64,000 bases of DNA, from positions 21,378 through 85,377 of the forward strand of contig NZ_CAMYLS010000008.1 in NCBI RefSeq assembly GCF_947259345.1. Direction: 5' to 3'. The first letter of the stretch is position 1; each line of letters begins with the position of its first letter. Shown here in pieces: positions 15,782 to 25,712 of the stretch. Source of the DNA: an uncultured Maricaulis sp. GTDB lineage: Bacteria; Pseudomonadota; Alphaproteobacteria; Caulobacterales; Maricaulaceae. Both the position numbers and the translations under genes were made by a program. A model generated the notes under the pieces. That model searched no databases, was not told the DNA's origin, and saw only the letters and a program-made list of their open reading frames with translations.

Positions 15782-17797
15782 ATGAAGACCCAATTCCTCA
15801 CAACGTCGATCTCCGTGCTTGCGCTGAGCGTCGCCTTCAATGCTGCGGCTTCGGCCCAGTCGCTTGACTATACCGCCATGAGCGAGCTGTTCGGTGAAGC
15901 TGTCACTGCAGGTGCCACCGGGGCCCCGCAGCGCGCCTCCGATGTTCCGGCCACAATGGTGATCATCACCCAGGCCGAGATCGAGCGCTTCCCGGAATAC
16001 GACATCCCGGGCATCCTGCGTCACTATGCGGGCATCAATTTCAACCGCTACGGCTATGGCGATGGTCAGATCTCGATCCGCGGTGCCGCCACGCCTTACT
16101 CGCCGCGCCTTCTGGTGCTGGTGAACGGCCGCGAAGTCTATCTCGACAGCTATGGCTACACCGCCTGGTCGACCCTTCCGGTCCAGCTGGAAGAGATCCA
16201 GCAGATCGAAGTCGTCAAGGGCGCCCAGTCGGCTCTCTACGGCTTCAACGCCGTGTCCGGCGTGGTCAACATCATCACCCGCAACCCGCAGCATGGAGAC
16301 TACGCCACAGCGCGCGTGAATGTGGAGTCCGATGGTGGATTTGACGCTGCTTTCGTCGCGGCTCGCCAGTTCGGTGACCGCGCGGCCTTCCGCGTCAGCT
16401 ATGGCAATGCGGAAACGTCCGAGCTTCCGGCGCATCCGAATGCCACGACCGCCCAGCCGCTCGCCCTGCAGGACTTCCACCGCGAAACCGGCGCTCTCGA
16501 GGGCCGCTTCTCCCTGACCGACAAGGTCAGCCTGACAGCGGAAGCCACCTTCACCAATGTCGATCAGTCGGAAATGACGTCGGTCTACTCCTCGGCCCGT
16601 GCGCTGTACGAGCTGCGCTCCTACAAGGCCGAGCTGGAAGCGGATACCGATTACGGCGTGATCACCGCGCTGGCGTATCGCAATGAGAGCGAGATCGCCT
16701 ACTCCTTCGGTCCGCTCAGCGCCGAGCTGACGACCTTCCGTGTGCAGGACCTGTTCAAGGTCGGCACCAATGACACGATCCGGATCGGTGCCGAATACCG
16801 CGACGGGCAGACCGCATCCTTCCCGGATCCGGGCAATGGCGATTTCGGCTATGAGTCGATGGCCGCATCGGTGATGTGGAACCACAAATTCTCGAATGAG
16901 TGGGACCTGACCCTCGCCGGTCGCTATGATGTTGTTGACTGGAGCCGTGATGGCGCTCCGGGCGCCTTCTATGCCTTTACCCAGGGAGACTACTCGGTCT
17001 CGTTCGAGGAGTTCTCCTACAATGCGGCGCTCGTCTGGCGTCCGTCCTTTGGCGGCACGATGCGCTTCATGGCAGGTCGCGGCATCCAGGCACCGACCTC
17101 CTTCGATATCGGTTTCACGCTGCAAACGACCGTCGGCGGCAATCCGATCATCCTGTCGGGCAATCCGGACATGGTGCCGTCCATCGTGGACAGCTATGAG
17201 ATCGCCTATGATCGCGCCCTGTCTCCCACGGTCGACATGCGGGCGGCGGTCTTCCTGCAGGACACGTCCGACGTGCGTGGCCAGTTCGGGCTCTTCCCGG
17301 ACCTGCTTCCGCCGGCCGTGACCATTCCGACCCTCCTGTTCGATAATCGCGGCGACACCTCGACCGCCGGTTTCGAGTTGGGTCTGTCGGGTGATCCGGA
17401 AGGCCCGATTTCCTGGGATGCGAACTACACCTTCCAGGAAACCGAGGATGATCTCGTCGGCGCGTTCGGCCTTGGTCATGTCCAGGATTTCGAGAATGCG
17501 ACGCCGAGCCATCTGTTCAACGCGCATCTCGGTTGGACCGGCGACAAGCTCAGCCTCGACGGTTTCGTGAATTATGCCTCCGAGACCACCTCGCCGCTGC
17601 AGCCGGTCTTCGGTCTGCCGACGCAGGTCGCCATTGACGGCTATGTCGCGATGTCCTTCCGGGCCGGCTACCGCTTCAACGACCACATGGCTGTGTCGCT
17701 GAACGCCCAGAACGCCAATTTCGACGACGGCGAGGTGACTTCCGCCAACGCCCAGTCGGAGCAGCGGGTCTGGCTCGGTCTGTCGAGCAGCTTCTAA
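15782..17797 (+). CDS. TonB-dependent receptor
   Basis: A 671-residue outer-membrane protein: signal peptide cleaved near ASAQS, plug domain (about 45-165; TQAEIERFPEYDIPGIL, then the IEVVKGAQSALYGFNAVSGV and VNIITR motifs) and a 22-strand barrel ending in the aromatic residue of LGLSSSF. It is short for the family and has no evident N-terminal signalling extension. The substrate is unknown; the neighbours give no metal- or vitamin-processing clue. It follows the YfiR-like gene by 30 bases and is closed by a strong terminator at 17809-17836. Confidence 0.9.
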   Translation: MKTQFLTTSISVLALSVAFNAAASAQSLDYTAMSELFGEAVTAGATGAPQRASDVPATMVIITQAEIERFPEYDIPGILRHYAGINFNRYGYGDGQISIRGAATPYSPRLLVLVNGREVYLDSYGYTAWSTLPVQLEEIQQIEVVKGAQSALYGFNAVSGVVNIITRNPQHGDYATARVNVESDGGFDAAFVAARQFGDRAAFRVSYGNAETSELPAHPNATTAQPLALQDFHRETGALEGRFSLTDKVSLTAEATFTNVDQSEMTSVYSSARALYELRSYKAELEADTDYGVITALAYRNESEIAYSFGPLSAELTTFRVQDLFKVGTNDTIRIGAEYRDGQTASFPDPGNGDFGYESMAASVMWNHKFSNEWDLTLAGRYDVVDWSRDGAPGAFYAFTQGDYSVSFEEFSYNAALVWRPSFGGTMRFMAGRGIQAPTSFDIGFTLQTTVGGNPIILSGNPDMVPSIVDSYEIAYDRALSPTVDMRAAVFLQDTSDVRGQFGLFPDLLPPAVTIPTLLFDNRGDTSTAGFELGLSGDPEGPISWDANYTFQETEDDLVGAFGLGHVQDFENATPSHLFNAHLGWTGDKLSLDGFVNYASETTSPLQPVFGLPTQVAIDGYVAMSFRAGYRFNDHMAVSLNAQNANFDDGEVTSANAQSEQRVWLGLSSSF

Positions 17798-17808
17798 TAT
17801 GAAATGAG

Positions 17809-17836
17809 CGCCCCGGTGCCATTTGGCGCCGGGGCG
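17809..17836 (+). terminator. Rho-independent-type terminator after TonB receptor gene
   Basis: Twelve-base arms CGCCCCGGTGCC and GGCGCCGGGGCG enclose a 4-base ATTT loop with one T-G pair. The hairpin begins 12 bases after the receptor stop. Only a short T stretch follows, so readthrough to the chemoreceptor gene is possible. Confidence 0.75.
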
Positions 17837-17918
17837 TTAACCCTGACTTCAGCGATTCAGGCGGATTGTCTGAGCAACGGCAAAACCGCCAATCGGTGAT
17901 GTCATCCGGGAGAGTTCA

Positions 17919-19622
17919 ATGGGCAAGGTTACTTCACTTTTCAAGCTGACGATCGCGCAATCCTTTGCGGTCGCGCCGATCGCGGCAATCATTGCGTTGA
18001 TCGCTGTCGCGGGCCTGGGGGCCTGGTCCCTGCAGAACGGGTCGGACAGCCAGCAACGTGCGATGGGCGAAATGAATGCGGCCCTCGAACTCACCGATCT
18101 GAAATCCGAACTGCAAACCATCAATAGCGACGTTCTCGCCGTCGTCACAGCCCAGGCCGCCGGCAATGAGATTGACGTCATGGCCGAGTTTGACGCGGTT
18201 GGCGCGCGTGTCGATGGTCTCTCTGCCCGTATCACCGAACTTCAAACTTCCGGTGCTGACATTGCGGCCGGCACGGACACGTTTGCCAGCCTGGTCGAGC
18301 AGCTCGCCCTCTACAAGGACGCGCTCGATTTCGTCGGCCAGATGCTGGAACTCGATTTCGCCAGCTCGGTCGCCTTCCTTCAGCCCTTCGATGCTGTCTT
18401 TGCGGAGATCAGCGCGGACCTTGATGACCTGGCCATGGAAGGTGCCTCGCTGGCGCGCATGGATGCTGCCGCGACCGAGGCGGGCGCCCGTAATTCCATC
18501 ATTATCTTCATTGGCCTGACCATCGGTGTTGGCGTCGCCCTGATCGCACTCGCTGTGATCTTCGGCCGTCAGATTTCCGCATCCGTTCGCAAAATCGCGG
18601 CGGCCACGGAAACCCTGGCCAATGGCGACTACTCCCTCGATATTGCCGCGCTTGAGCGCTCTGATGAGCTGGGCGCTGTGGTCGAGAGCCTGCGCCGTTT
18701 CCGCGAAAAAGGCCTGCAGGCTGAAGACCTCGAAAAGGAACAGCGCGCCCAGGCCGAGGCCAATGAGCGCCGTGCTGCCAAGCTTAACGACCTCGCCCAG
18801 GCCTTCGACGCCGAAGTCATGTCGATGCTCGGCGAAGTCAACGAGGCTTGTTCCTCCATGTCGGCGATTGCCGAGCAGCTGTCGCAAGCCGCGACGGAAG
18901 GCTCCGAGCAGTCCGGCCAGATGGCGTCTTCCGCCGCCCAGGCCTCGGCCAATGTCGAGTCGGTTGCCGCCGCCTCGGAAGAGCTGACCGCCTCCATCGC
19001 CGAAGTCACCCAGCAGATCCAGGGCTCTTCGGACATGGCCAGCCAGGCGGATGAGCGCGCCAAGTCGGTTCGTACCGTGGTCGACAATCTCGGCGCTGCG
19101 GCGCAGGAGATCGGCAATGTGGTCCAGCTGATCAATGATATTTCCGAGCAGACCAATCTGCTGGCCCTGAATGCCACCATCGAGGCAGCCCGCGCCGGTG
19201 AAGCCGGCAAGGGCTTCGCGGTCGTCGCGTCGGAGGTCAAGTCTCTCGCCGCCCAGACCGCCAAGGCCACGGATGATATCCGTGATCAGATCCAGGCGAT
19301 CCAGGATGCGGCCGCCTCGTCCTCGGCCTCGATCGAGGATGTCACGCGCGCGGTTGGCGAGATCTCCCGCTCGGCTTCGGCGATTGCCGCAGCCGCGGAA
19401 GAGCAGAGCGCCTCGACCCGCGAGATTTCCAGCTCGGTTGCCCATGCGGCGACCAGTGCACGGGCCGTCTCGGACAATGTCGATGTGGTGTCCCGCTCGG
19501 CCCGCCAGACCGGCGATGCGTCCCAGGACGTGCTGCGCGCGGTCCGGACCGTGTCCGAGCGTGCCGAGAAACTGAACTCAACCGTGGAAACCTTCCTGAC
19601 CGAGGTTCGCGAGGCCGGCTGA
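17919..19622 (+). CDS. Methyl-accepting chemotaxis protein
   Basis: A 567-residue transmembrane chemoreceptor. The first membrane helix is at about residues 15-37, a helical periplasmic sensor at 38-185, the second helix near 190-210 ([20 protein letters not shown]), a HAMP domain follows, then the long methylated-helix signalling domain with the highly conserved hairpin tip [20 protein letters not shown] (about 405-424). [13 protein letters not shown] is also present. There is no C-terminal CheR-docking pentapeptide. GGGAG upstream of ATG 17919 supports the start. It lies 121 bases after the TonB receptor gene and could read out ligand binding related to that operon. Confidence 0.93.
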   Translation: MGKVTSLFKLTIAQSFAVAPIAAIIALIAVAGLGAWSLQNGSDSQQRAMGEMNAALELTDLKSELQTINSDVLAVVTAQAAGNEIDVMAEFDAVGARVDGLSARITELQTSGADIAAGTDTFASLVEQLALYKDALDFVGQMLELDFASSVAFLQPFDAVFAEISADLDDLAMEGASLARMDAAATEAGARNSIIIFIGLTIGVGVALIALAVIFGRQISASVRKIAAATETLANGDYSLDIAALERSDELGAVVESLRRFREKGLQAEDLEKEQRAQAEANERRAAKLNDLAQAFDAEVMSMLGEVNEACSSMSAIAEQLSQAATEGSEQSGQMASSAAQASANVESVAAASEELTASIAEVTQQIQGSSDMASQADERAKSVRTVVDNLGAAAQEIGNVVQLINDISEQTNLLALNATIEAARAGEAGKGFAVVASEVKSLAAQTAKATDDIRDQIQAIQDAAASSSASIEDVTRAVGEISRSASAIAAAAEEQSASTREISSSVAHAATSARAVSDNVDVVSRSARQTGDASQDVLRAVRTVSERAEKLNSTVETFLTEVREAG

Positions 19623-19652
19623 TCTCTCCCCCCTGATGTCGCCTTGCAACAC

Positions 19653-19695
19653 AAGCGCCCGGACCTTCTCCCCCCTCGGTCCGGGCGCTTTCTTG
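19653..19695 (+). terminator. Terminator after chemoreceptor gene
   Basis: Perfect 13-base arms AAGCGCCCGGACC (19653-19665) and GGTCCGGGCGCTT (19678-19690) with a 12-base pyrimidine loop, followed by TCTTG. It lies between the chemoreceptor and the convergent hydrolase gene and may serve both. Confidence 0.85.
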
Positions 19696-19714
19696 TCTGG
19701 ATGCAGGTCAAACG

Positions 19715-20839
19715 CTAGCGCTCGCCGAGGGCGCGTGCCGGCAGGTAGATGATCCGTGCCGCGATATCGGACAGGGCACCCACACCGCTCTCGCGTGATT
19801 GCCCCATTTCTCCGTTCAATGCCTGTGACAGCGCGCCGCTTGCGGCCAGCTGCATCAGCGTTTCCGATGTCGCGAAGTCGACATGACCCAGGAAAGTGCC
19901 GTCGCGCAATCCGGTCAGATCAATCACGGCAATCCCCCGCTCCACCAGCACGTCGCGCTGATGACCAATGCCGAGGCGTGTCCGATTGCCACCGCGCAGG
20001 GAGTCGGACAGGGCCAGAACGCGATCCCGGTCCGAGACCAGAACCGCCAGATGCGCGGGCGGTGGATCGAGCGCATCGAGCTGGTTCAGGAAAATATCGA
20101 AATCGATATCCGGCGAGGCCAGAATGACGGGGTCGAGCTTGGCCAGGACATCGCGCCGGCCCTCAAGGCTGAGCTGACGCAGCGCCTCCATCGTCACCAA
20201 TGATCCCATGGAGTGGGCGAGAATGGTGATCGAGACGGCGGGGCTGTCGGACACCCGTTGCAGCGTTTCGACCAGGCCGTCACGGGCAAATTGCGCGCTG
20301 TCACGATCATAGAGATAGGCCGGCCACTGGCCCGCCGAAGGCCAAGCATAATGAACGGCCGCCGTTCTTACCCCGAAATCGTTCAGGATCTGGGCGTTGA
20401 GATAGAGCCCGTCCGAGAAAGGGGTGTTGAAGCCGTGCACAAACACGAAGACCTGACGCTCCGCCAGCGGCATGGATGATAAATGCCGGTCGAGCATGGC
20501 CGACCAGTCGGACGGTGCGATGTTGGCCTGGTAGCCAGTGAGTCCGAATTCATGCGCCGGATCGGCCTGGCGTGACGGATAGGTGATCTCACCGGCGAGG
20601 CGATTGGCTGGAACCCAGACATCGGCCCGGGCGAAGGAGAGGGCGCTTCGGTCCGCGGTCAGGCGGATGTCGGGATCGGCACTCGGTGTCCGCGTCGTCG
20701 CAATCAGGATTGGCTCACTGACACCCGCCGCGACATCCGTCGGCATGATGGGCAGATGGGCCGGAGCGGTGGTGCATGCGGCGAGCAGGATGAGGGCAAG
20801 GGCGAGGACAGGCCATGAACTGGCGGAGGGCAGGCGCAT
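19715..20839 (-). CDS. Lipoprotein alpha/beta-hydrolase (DUF900 family)
   Basis: A 374-residue lipoprotein with lipobox LLAAC and acylated Cys at 22. The alpha/beta-hydrolase core includes VFVFVHGFNTPF (oxyanion strand) and the nucleophile elbow LAHSMGS with the catalytic Ser; FLGHVDFA near the end supplies a candidate His. DUF900 proteins (PF05990) resemble lipases/esterases; the substrate is unknown. It would act in the periplasm or at the outer membrane. It is a single gene upstream of tRNA-Lys on the same strand. Confidence 0.85.
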   Translation of the reverse strand: MRLPSASSWPVLALALILLAACTTAPAHLPIMPTDVAAGVSEPILIATTRTPSADPDIRLTADRSALSFARADVWVPANRLAGEITYPSRQADPAHEFGLTGYQANIAPSDWSAMLDRHLSSMPLAERQVFVFVHGFNTPFSDGLYLNAQILNDFGVRTAAVHYAWPSAGQWPAYLYDRDSAQFARDGLVETLQRVSDSPAVSITILAHSMGSLVTMEALRQLSLEGRRDVLAKLDPVILASPDIDFDIFLNQLDALDPPPAHLAVLVSDRDRVLALSDSLRGGNRTRLGIGHQRDVLVERGIAVIDLTGLRDGTFLGHVDFATSETLMQLAASGALSQALNGEMGQSRESGVGALSDIAARIIYLPARALGER

Positions 20840-20974
20840 TGCGACGGTGACTTTCCAAGGCTCGGAACAGGCAGTTGCAAGGATCGACGCAGCCGGTCCC
20901 GCGCGTCAATGCCTGACAGGCCCGGCCCCGACCTGTCGGGCCCGCGTGCAGATGATGAGCGTAATATCGGATAT

Positions 20975-21050
<76 letters not shown>

Positions 21051-21165
21051 GCCGGTTGGGAAGCGGCGGAAAATACGCGTGCCGCGCGTAAAATCAAGCC
21101 ATTCCTTTGCCCGATCACACATATCTCCCATGCGTGATTGGCCGGCTTATCGTGGACCTTGTTTC

Positions 21166-22266
21166 CTATTCCACCCGGGCCCGGCCGATCGTGCCCATAT
21201 CACTGCCAAACCAGAACTCGCCCGTCGCCGGCAGGTATTGCATGTGGCGGACCACACCGCCGCCGGAGGGAATGCCGGTGATGGAGAAAAATTCCTCGCT
21301 GGACGGATCGAAACCCACGAACCAGTTCGGGTCCACACCGGTTTCAACGAACCAGATCCGGTCCTGGCCATCCACGGCGAGGGCATAGGGGCGGGCATTC
21401 GTGCCGGAGGGCATTTCCCATTCGGTAACCGAGCCGTCGGTCGGGTCAAACACGCCGAGATAGCCGTCGGCATAGTCGCCATACCAGACGCGCCCGTCGG
21501 AGGTGATTCCGATGCGACGCGGGCGGGTGGTCTCGCGCGGCAGCACATGCTCGGTCAATTCAAGCGTTTCCGGGTCGACCGAGGCCAGCTTGTTGGTCCC
21601 GAACAGGGCGACCCAGATCGTACCGTCCGGCGCCAGCTTGATGCCATAGGCGCGGGCCCCCTCGGTCGGCACCATGATGGTGTCGAGTTCGCGGGTTTCC
21701 ATGTTCAGACGGCTGACCGAATTGCTGCGCTGGCTGGTGAACCAGACATGACCCTGACCGTCGAAGATCTGGGTATGCGGATCGGCCGTCGTGTCGCGCG
21801 GTGTCTCGATATAGTCGAAGCTCTCGGTTGCCGGGTCATAGATGCCGATATGGGCATCGCGATTGCCGGCATACCAGACGCGGCCATCATCCTGGACGAT
21901 GAGATTGTGCGGCCCGGCGCCGTCGCGCAGGTCGATCCGTGTCATCTCGCCGGTCGCGACATCCAGGCGGGCGATATAGGAATTGGCTTGGCCCACAAAC
22001 CAGACAGTCTCGCCGTCGAGCGTAAAGGGGTCGCGCGGGCGCCCTTCCCAGGGCACGTCCCACTCCTGCAGGTCGACGGCGGCGATCTCGGGGCTGTTGT
22101 CGGGCGCTGTCACGCCATCGGCTGGACGCGTTTCGTCCGGCATGGTCGTCGTGTCATCGGAGGCAGGCGGCGTTTCCGGCGCGCTCGGGGCGGGTTGCGA
22201 GCAGGCCGCCAGCAAGCTGGTGATGGATACCGAAACGGCAAGCAGGCGGGTCAGTCGGTCACGCAT
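21166..22266 (-). CDS. Streptogramin-lyase-like beta-propeller lipoprotein
   Basis: A 366-residue lipoprotein with lipobox LLAAC (Cys 22), a Pro/Thr-rich linker to about residue 60, and a seven-bladed beta-propeller of the Vgb/NHL type. Blade repeats look like DGRVWYAGN, DGTIWVALFGTN, DGRVWYGDYADG and QDRIWFVETG. Vgb enzymes cleave streptogramin B, but most relatives in environmental bacteria have other or unknown roles, and the lipid anchor suggests a surface or periplasmic binding function. ATG 22266 has AGGGAG 8 bases upstream. Confidence 0.82.
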   Translation of the reverse strand: MRDRLTRLLAVSVSITSLLAACSQPAPSAPETPPASDDTTTMPDETRPADGVTAPDNSPEIAAVDLQEWDVPWEGRPRDPFTLDGETVWFVGQANSYIARLDVATGEMTRIDLRDGAGPHNLIVQDDGRVWYAGNRDAHIGIYDPATESFDYIETPRDTTADPHTQIFDGQGHVWFTSQRSNSVSRLNMETRELDTIMVPTEGARAYGIKLAPDGTIWVALFGTNKLASVDPETLELTEHVLPRETTRPRRIGITSDGRVWYGDYADGYLGVFDPTDGSVTEWEMPSGTNARPYALAVDGQDRIWFVETGVDPNWFVGFDPSSEEFFSITGIPSGGGVVRHMQYLPATGEFWFGSDMGTIGRARVE

Positions 22267-22333
22267 GATCAATCTCCCTTGCGGTAGACGTATCGCGCCA
22301 CTGACCTGCCTTCAAGCCGATCGGTTCATGGAC

Positions 22334-22801
22334 CTACCAGTGGCGACGATGGCCGCGCAGATAGCGGATCAGGCGGGCCGAGCCGCGCACGGTGTAAGTC
22401 CGTCCATAGCGGTCACGGCAAACGCGGACCGAAACCAGGGCGGGGCGACCGCGGAAATGGGAGCGCTGGCTGTCGCTCCAGCAGCGCGAGCGGTAGTGGC
22501 GGGCGGCGCGGTAATCATTGCGATGATTGCGGCGATAGCCGCCACGGTGATCATCGCGGTAGCTGCGGCGATAGCCGTCGCGATGTCGGCGGCGATCATG
22601 ATGCCCGCGCGAGGATCTGCGGTCGCGATATCCGTGGCGATCGCGATGCCCGCGCCGTTGCAGTCGTTTCTCACCTGTCTCCGTGGCGAATTTCTGGGTC
22701 TGGCTGGCGGGTTGAATGCGTTCCGAAGCGGCACTGGCAAGGCCAGTCGCGCCGAGCGTGAGGGCAATCCCGCACGCGATGATCCGAACCGACTTGATCA
22801 T
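22334..22801 (-). CDS. Small exported Arg/His-rich basic protein
   Basis: A 155-residue protein with a signal peptide (ends LASA-ASERI). Residues 40-115 are almost entirely Arg, His, Asp, Tyr and Gly in tandem pieces such as HRDRHGYRDRR and GGYRRNHRNDY; the C-terminal 40 residues contain two Cys (RCWSDSQR and RVCRDRYGR). The start ATG 22801 has a perfect GGAGG 5 bases upstream, which decides against the long antisense frame. The His-rich tract could bind metals or nucleic acid or polyanions at the cell surface. No named family recognised. Confidence 0.72.
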   Translation of the reverse strand: MIKSVRIIACGIALTLGATGLASAASERIQPASQTQKFATETGEKRLQRRGHRDRHGYRDRRSSRGHHDRRRHRDGYRRSYRDDHRGGYRRNHRNDYRAARHYRSRCWSDSQRSHFRGRPALVSVRVCRDRYGRTYTVRGSARLIRYLRGHRRHW

Positions 22802-22943
22802 GTTTACCTCCCGGTTGCTGTTGCCAGCCTCACATTTCGCGCCTGACGCGAAACTGAACGCTTCATTCACCAAGATGAGCGATGCGGCTTTGCCGGGCCG
22901 GAAATTAAGGAGGGTGTTAAGGGCCCTTCGCTAGACATGCGCT

Positions 22944-23282
22944 ATGATTGCCGCCATGGAAAATCCCGCATCACCGCTCTTCGATGCCGCTCATCTCGCT
23001 CGCTATACGGGCGGCGATGCGGCTCTGCGCGATGAGTTGCTCAGCTTGATGTGTGATCAGGCGCAACGCTGCCTGGCGATCATGGCTGCGCCGGCCGACG
23101 CGACCGCCTGGCAGGCCGCCTGTCACACGCTCAAGGGCGCGGCCCGCGGCGTCGGCGCGTTCGCGCTTGCTGATTTGTGTGATGCGGTGGAAGCCGCAAC
23201 GGAACCGGCCTGGCCGGGTGCGCGCCTGGAAGTGGAGCGCTGTGTCCGCGAAACCGAGCTCGCCTTCGCGCAAGCGGACTGA
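22944..23282 (+). CDS. Histidine phosphotransfer (Hpt) domain protein
   Basis: A 112-residue stand-alone Hpt four-helix protein. The phosphorylatable His lies in CHTLKGAARGVGAFALA (about residues 60-76), and ADLCDAVEAA is the helix that packs against it. Such proteins relay phosphoryl groups between hybrid kinases and response regulators; in Caulobacter the essential one is ChpT, which is longer and different. No kinase is adjacent, so the partners are unknown. ATG 22956 is an alternative start. It is convergent with the chorismate mutase gene, with a 6-base gap. Confidence 0.85.
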   Translation: MIAAMENPASPLFDAAHLARYTGGDAALRDELLSLMCDQAQRCLAIMAAPADATAWQAACHTLKGAARGVGAFALADLCDAVEAATEPAWPGARLEVERCVRETELAFAQAD

Positions 23283-23288
23283 CCGGTT

Positions 23289-23615
23289 TCAGCCCTCGCG
23301 GGTCCTGTCCCAGACGCTGAATTCATAGGCAATGGAGCGTTCGACCAGTTCGCGCCAGACGGGTTCGGCGATTTCGACGGCCAGTCCGTGTTTGCCGGCT
23401 TCCGCCGTGACCTTGGCAATTACATCATTGATCCGCCATTCATCACGGACCACATCTCGGCTCGGCTTGATCCGGGCCGCAGCTTCCATATAGCGCGCCC
23501 GCTCGGCAATCAGGGCGACCAGCTCGCGGTCGAGCGCGTCCACGCCGGCGCGCACATCCTGCATGGTCTTGCAGGCTTCGGGTTGGGGTATGCCGGGGCG
23601 GCTGGACGTGGTCAT
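23289..23615 (-). CDS. Chorismate mutase (AroQ class)
   Basis: A 108-residue all-helical AroQ-type mutase that turns chorismate into prephenate for Phe and Tyr synthesis. Helix 1 carries RAGVDALDRELVALIAERA with the active-site Arg, and later AAARIKPSRDVVRDEWRI holds Lys/Arg residues that bind the two carboxylates. The C-terminal helix WRELVERSIAYEF is of the PchB/chorismate-mutase kind. ATG 23615 is used; an in-frame GTG at 23627 is possible. It is a single-domain enzyme with no prephenate dehydratase fusion. Confidence 0.85.
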   Translation of the reverse strand: MTTSSRPGIPQPEACKTMQDVRAGVDALDRELVALIAERARYMEAAARIKPSRDVVRDEWRINDVIAKVTAEAGKHGLAVEIAEPVWRELVERSIAYEFSVWDRTREG

Positions 23616-23784
23616 GCGGGCGGACACCTGTACTTGTTTCGCCCCTTATAAGCGGGCTCGCGGCGAGGCCCAAGCGGCGGACTGTCACAGCTGGCCAATG
23701 CGCGCTGATGCGCTTGACACGCATTCATCATATGACCCGGCGGGCAGTGGCGTTATGCTGCGGGCTCAGACAAGGGAGTCGTCC

Positions 23785-24408
23785 ATGAGCCAGCCCGTTC
23801 GCATCTATGGTGATCAGCGCAGTGGGAATTGCCTGAAGGTGAAATGGACGGCCGACCGGCTCGGCCTCAATTACGACTGGCATGAGGTCGATGTCGCCAA
23901 GGGCGAGACCCGCACCGAGGATTTCCTGGCCATCAATCCGGCCGGTCAGGTGCCCTGCCTGGAGCGTGAGGATGGCCGCATACTGGCCCAGTCCAACGCC
24001 ATTATCTTCCATCTTGCGGACGGTTCAGACCTGGTCCCGGACGATGCCTTCGATCAGGCCAAGATGCTCGAATGGATGTTCTGGGAGCAATACAGCCATG
24101 AGCCTTTCATCGCTGTGCGCCGATTCCAGAAGGCTTTTCAGGGTATGAGTGACGACACGATTGACCCGCAACTCATGGCCAAGGGGCGGCGGGCGCTGGG
24201 GGTGATGGAAATGCGTCTCCTGTCCCGCGACTTCATTGTCCGTGACACGCTCACCCTCGCCGACATCGCGCTCGTCGCCTATACGCGCGTCGCCGATGAG
24301 GGCGGTTTCGATCTGGATGAATTCCTCGGCGTCCGCAGCTGGATCGCCCGCGTCGAGAACGAGCTCGAGCTGGATTATGATGAAGGCCGGATGACGGTGC
24401 TGGCTTAG
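23785..24408 (+). CDS. Glutathione S-transferase
   Basis: A 207-residue GST. The N-terminal thioredoxin-like domain has YGDQRSGNCLKVKWTADRLG (residues 7-26), where SGNCLKV is the catalytic loop of beta/theta-like bacterial GSTs, and GQVPCLEREDG with the cis-Pro. The all-helical C-terminal domain includes TLADIALVAYTRVADEGG, the N-capping box motif. GGGAG lies 6 bases before ATG 23785. The substrate is unknown; it belongs to the general detoxification group. It stands alone, convergent with the VWA gene. Confidence 0.87.
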   Translation: MSQPVRIYGDQRSGNCLKVKWTADRLGLNYDWHEVDVAKGETRTEDFLAINPAGQVPCLEREDGRILAQSNAIIFHLADGSDLVPDDAFDQAKMLEWMFWEQYSHEPFIAVRRFQKAFQGMSDDTIDPQLMAKGRRALGVMEMRLLSRDFIVRDTLTLADIALVAYTRVADEGGFDLDEFLGVRSWIARVENELELDYDEGRMTVLA

Positions 24409-24418
24409 GCCCCCGCTA

Positions 24419-25594
<1,176 letters not shown>

Positions 25595-25664
25595 AATCCC
25601 AATCTAGCGAGCTTCGCGCGGCAGGGAAGGGCCGGAGTGTGTGCAATCTGACCCCCAAAAGGAA

Positions 25665-25690
25665 ACGGCCCCGCCCAAAGGCGAGGCCGT
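25665..25690 (-). terminator. Terminator after TonB receptor gene
   Basis: ACGGCC at 25665-25670 pairs with GGCCGT at 25685-25690, with inner GC pairs around a CAAA loop. On the minus strand the hairpin is followed by TTTCCTTTTG. It lies 23 bases past the TonB receptor stop. Confidence 0.75.
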
Positions 25691-25712
25691 CCAGCCGCTA
25701 TGGCGTTCGTGA

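Noticed and set aside
15776..17686. 636-codon minus-strand open frame
   Set aside because: It lies wholly antisense to the TonB receptor gene, which has signal peptide, plug and barrel motifs and a proper start; GC-rich genes often leave such mirror frames.
21983..22846. Plus-strand open frame of 287 codons over the Arg/His-rich gene
   Set aside because: The minus-strand gene has a perfect GGAGG ribosome site and signal peptide, whereas the plus frame is an Ala/Val-rich mirror with no such start.
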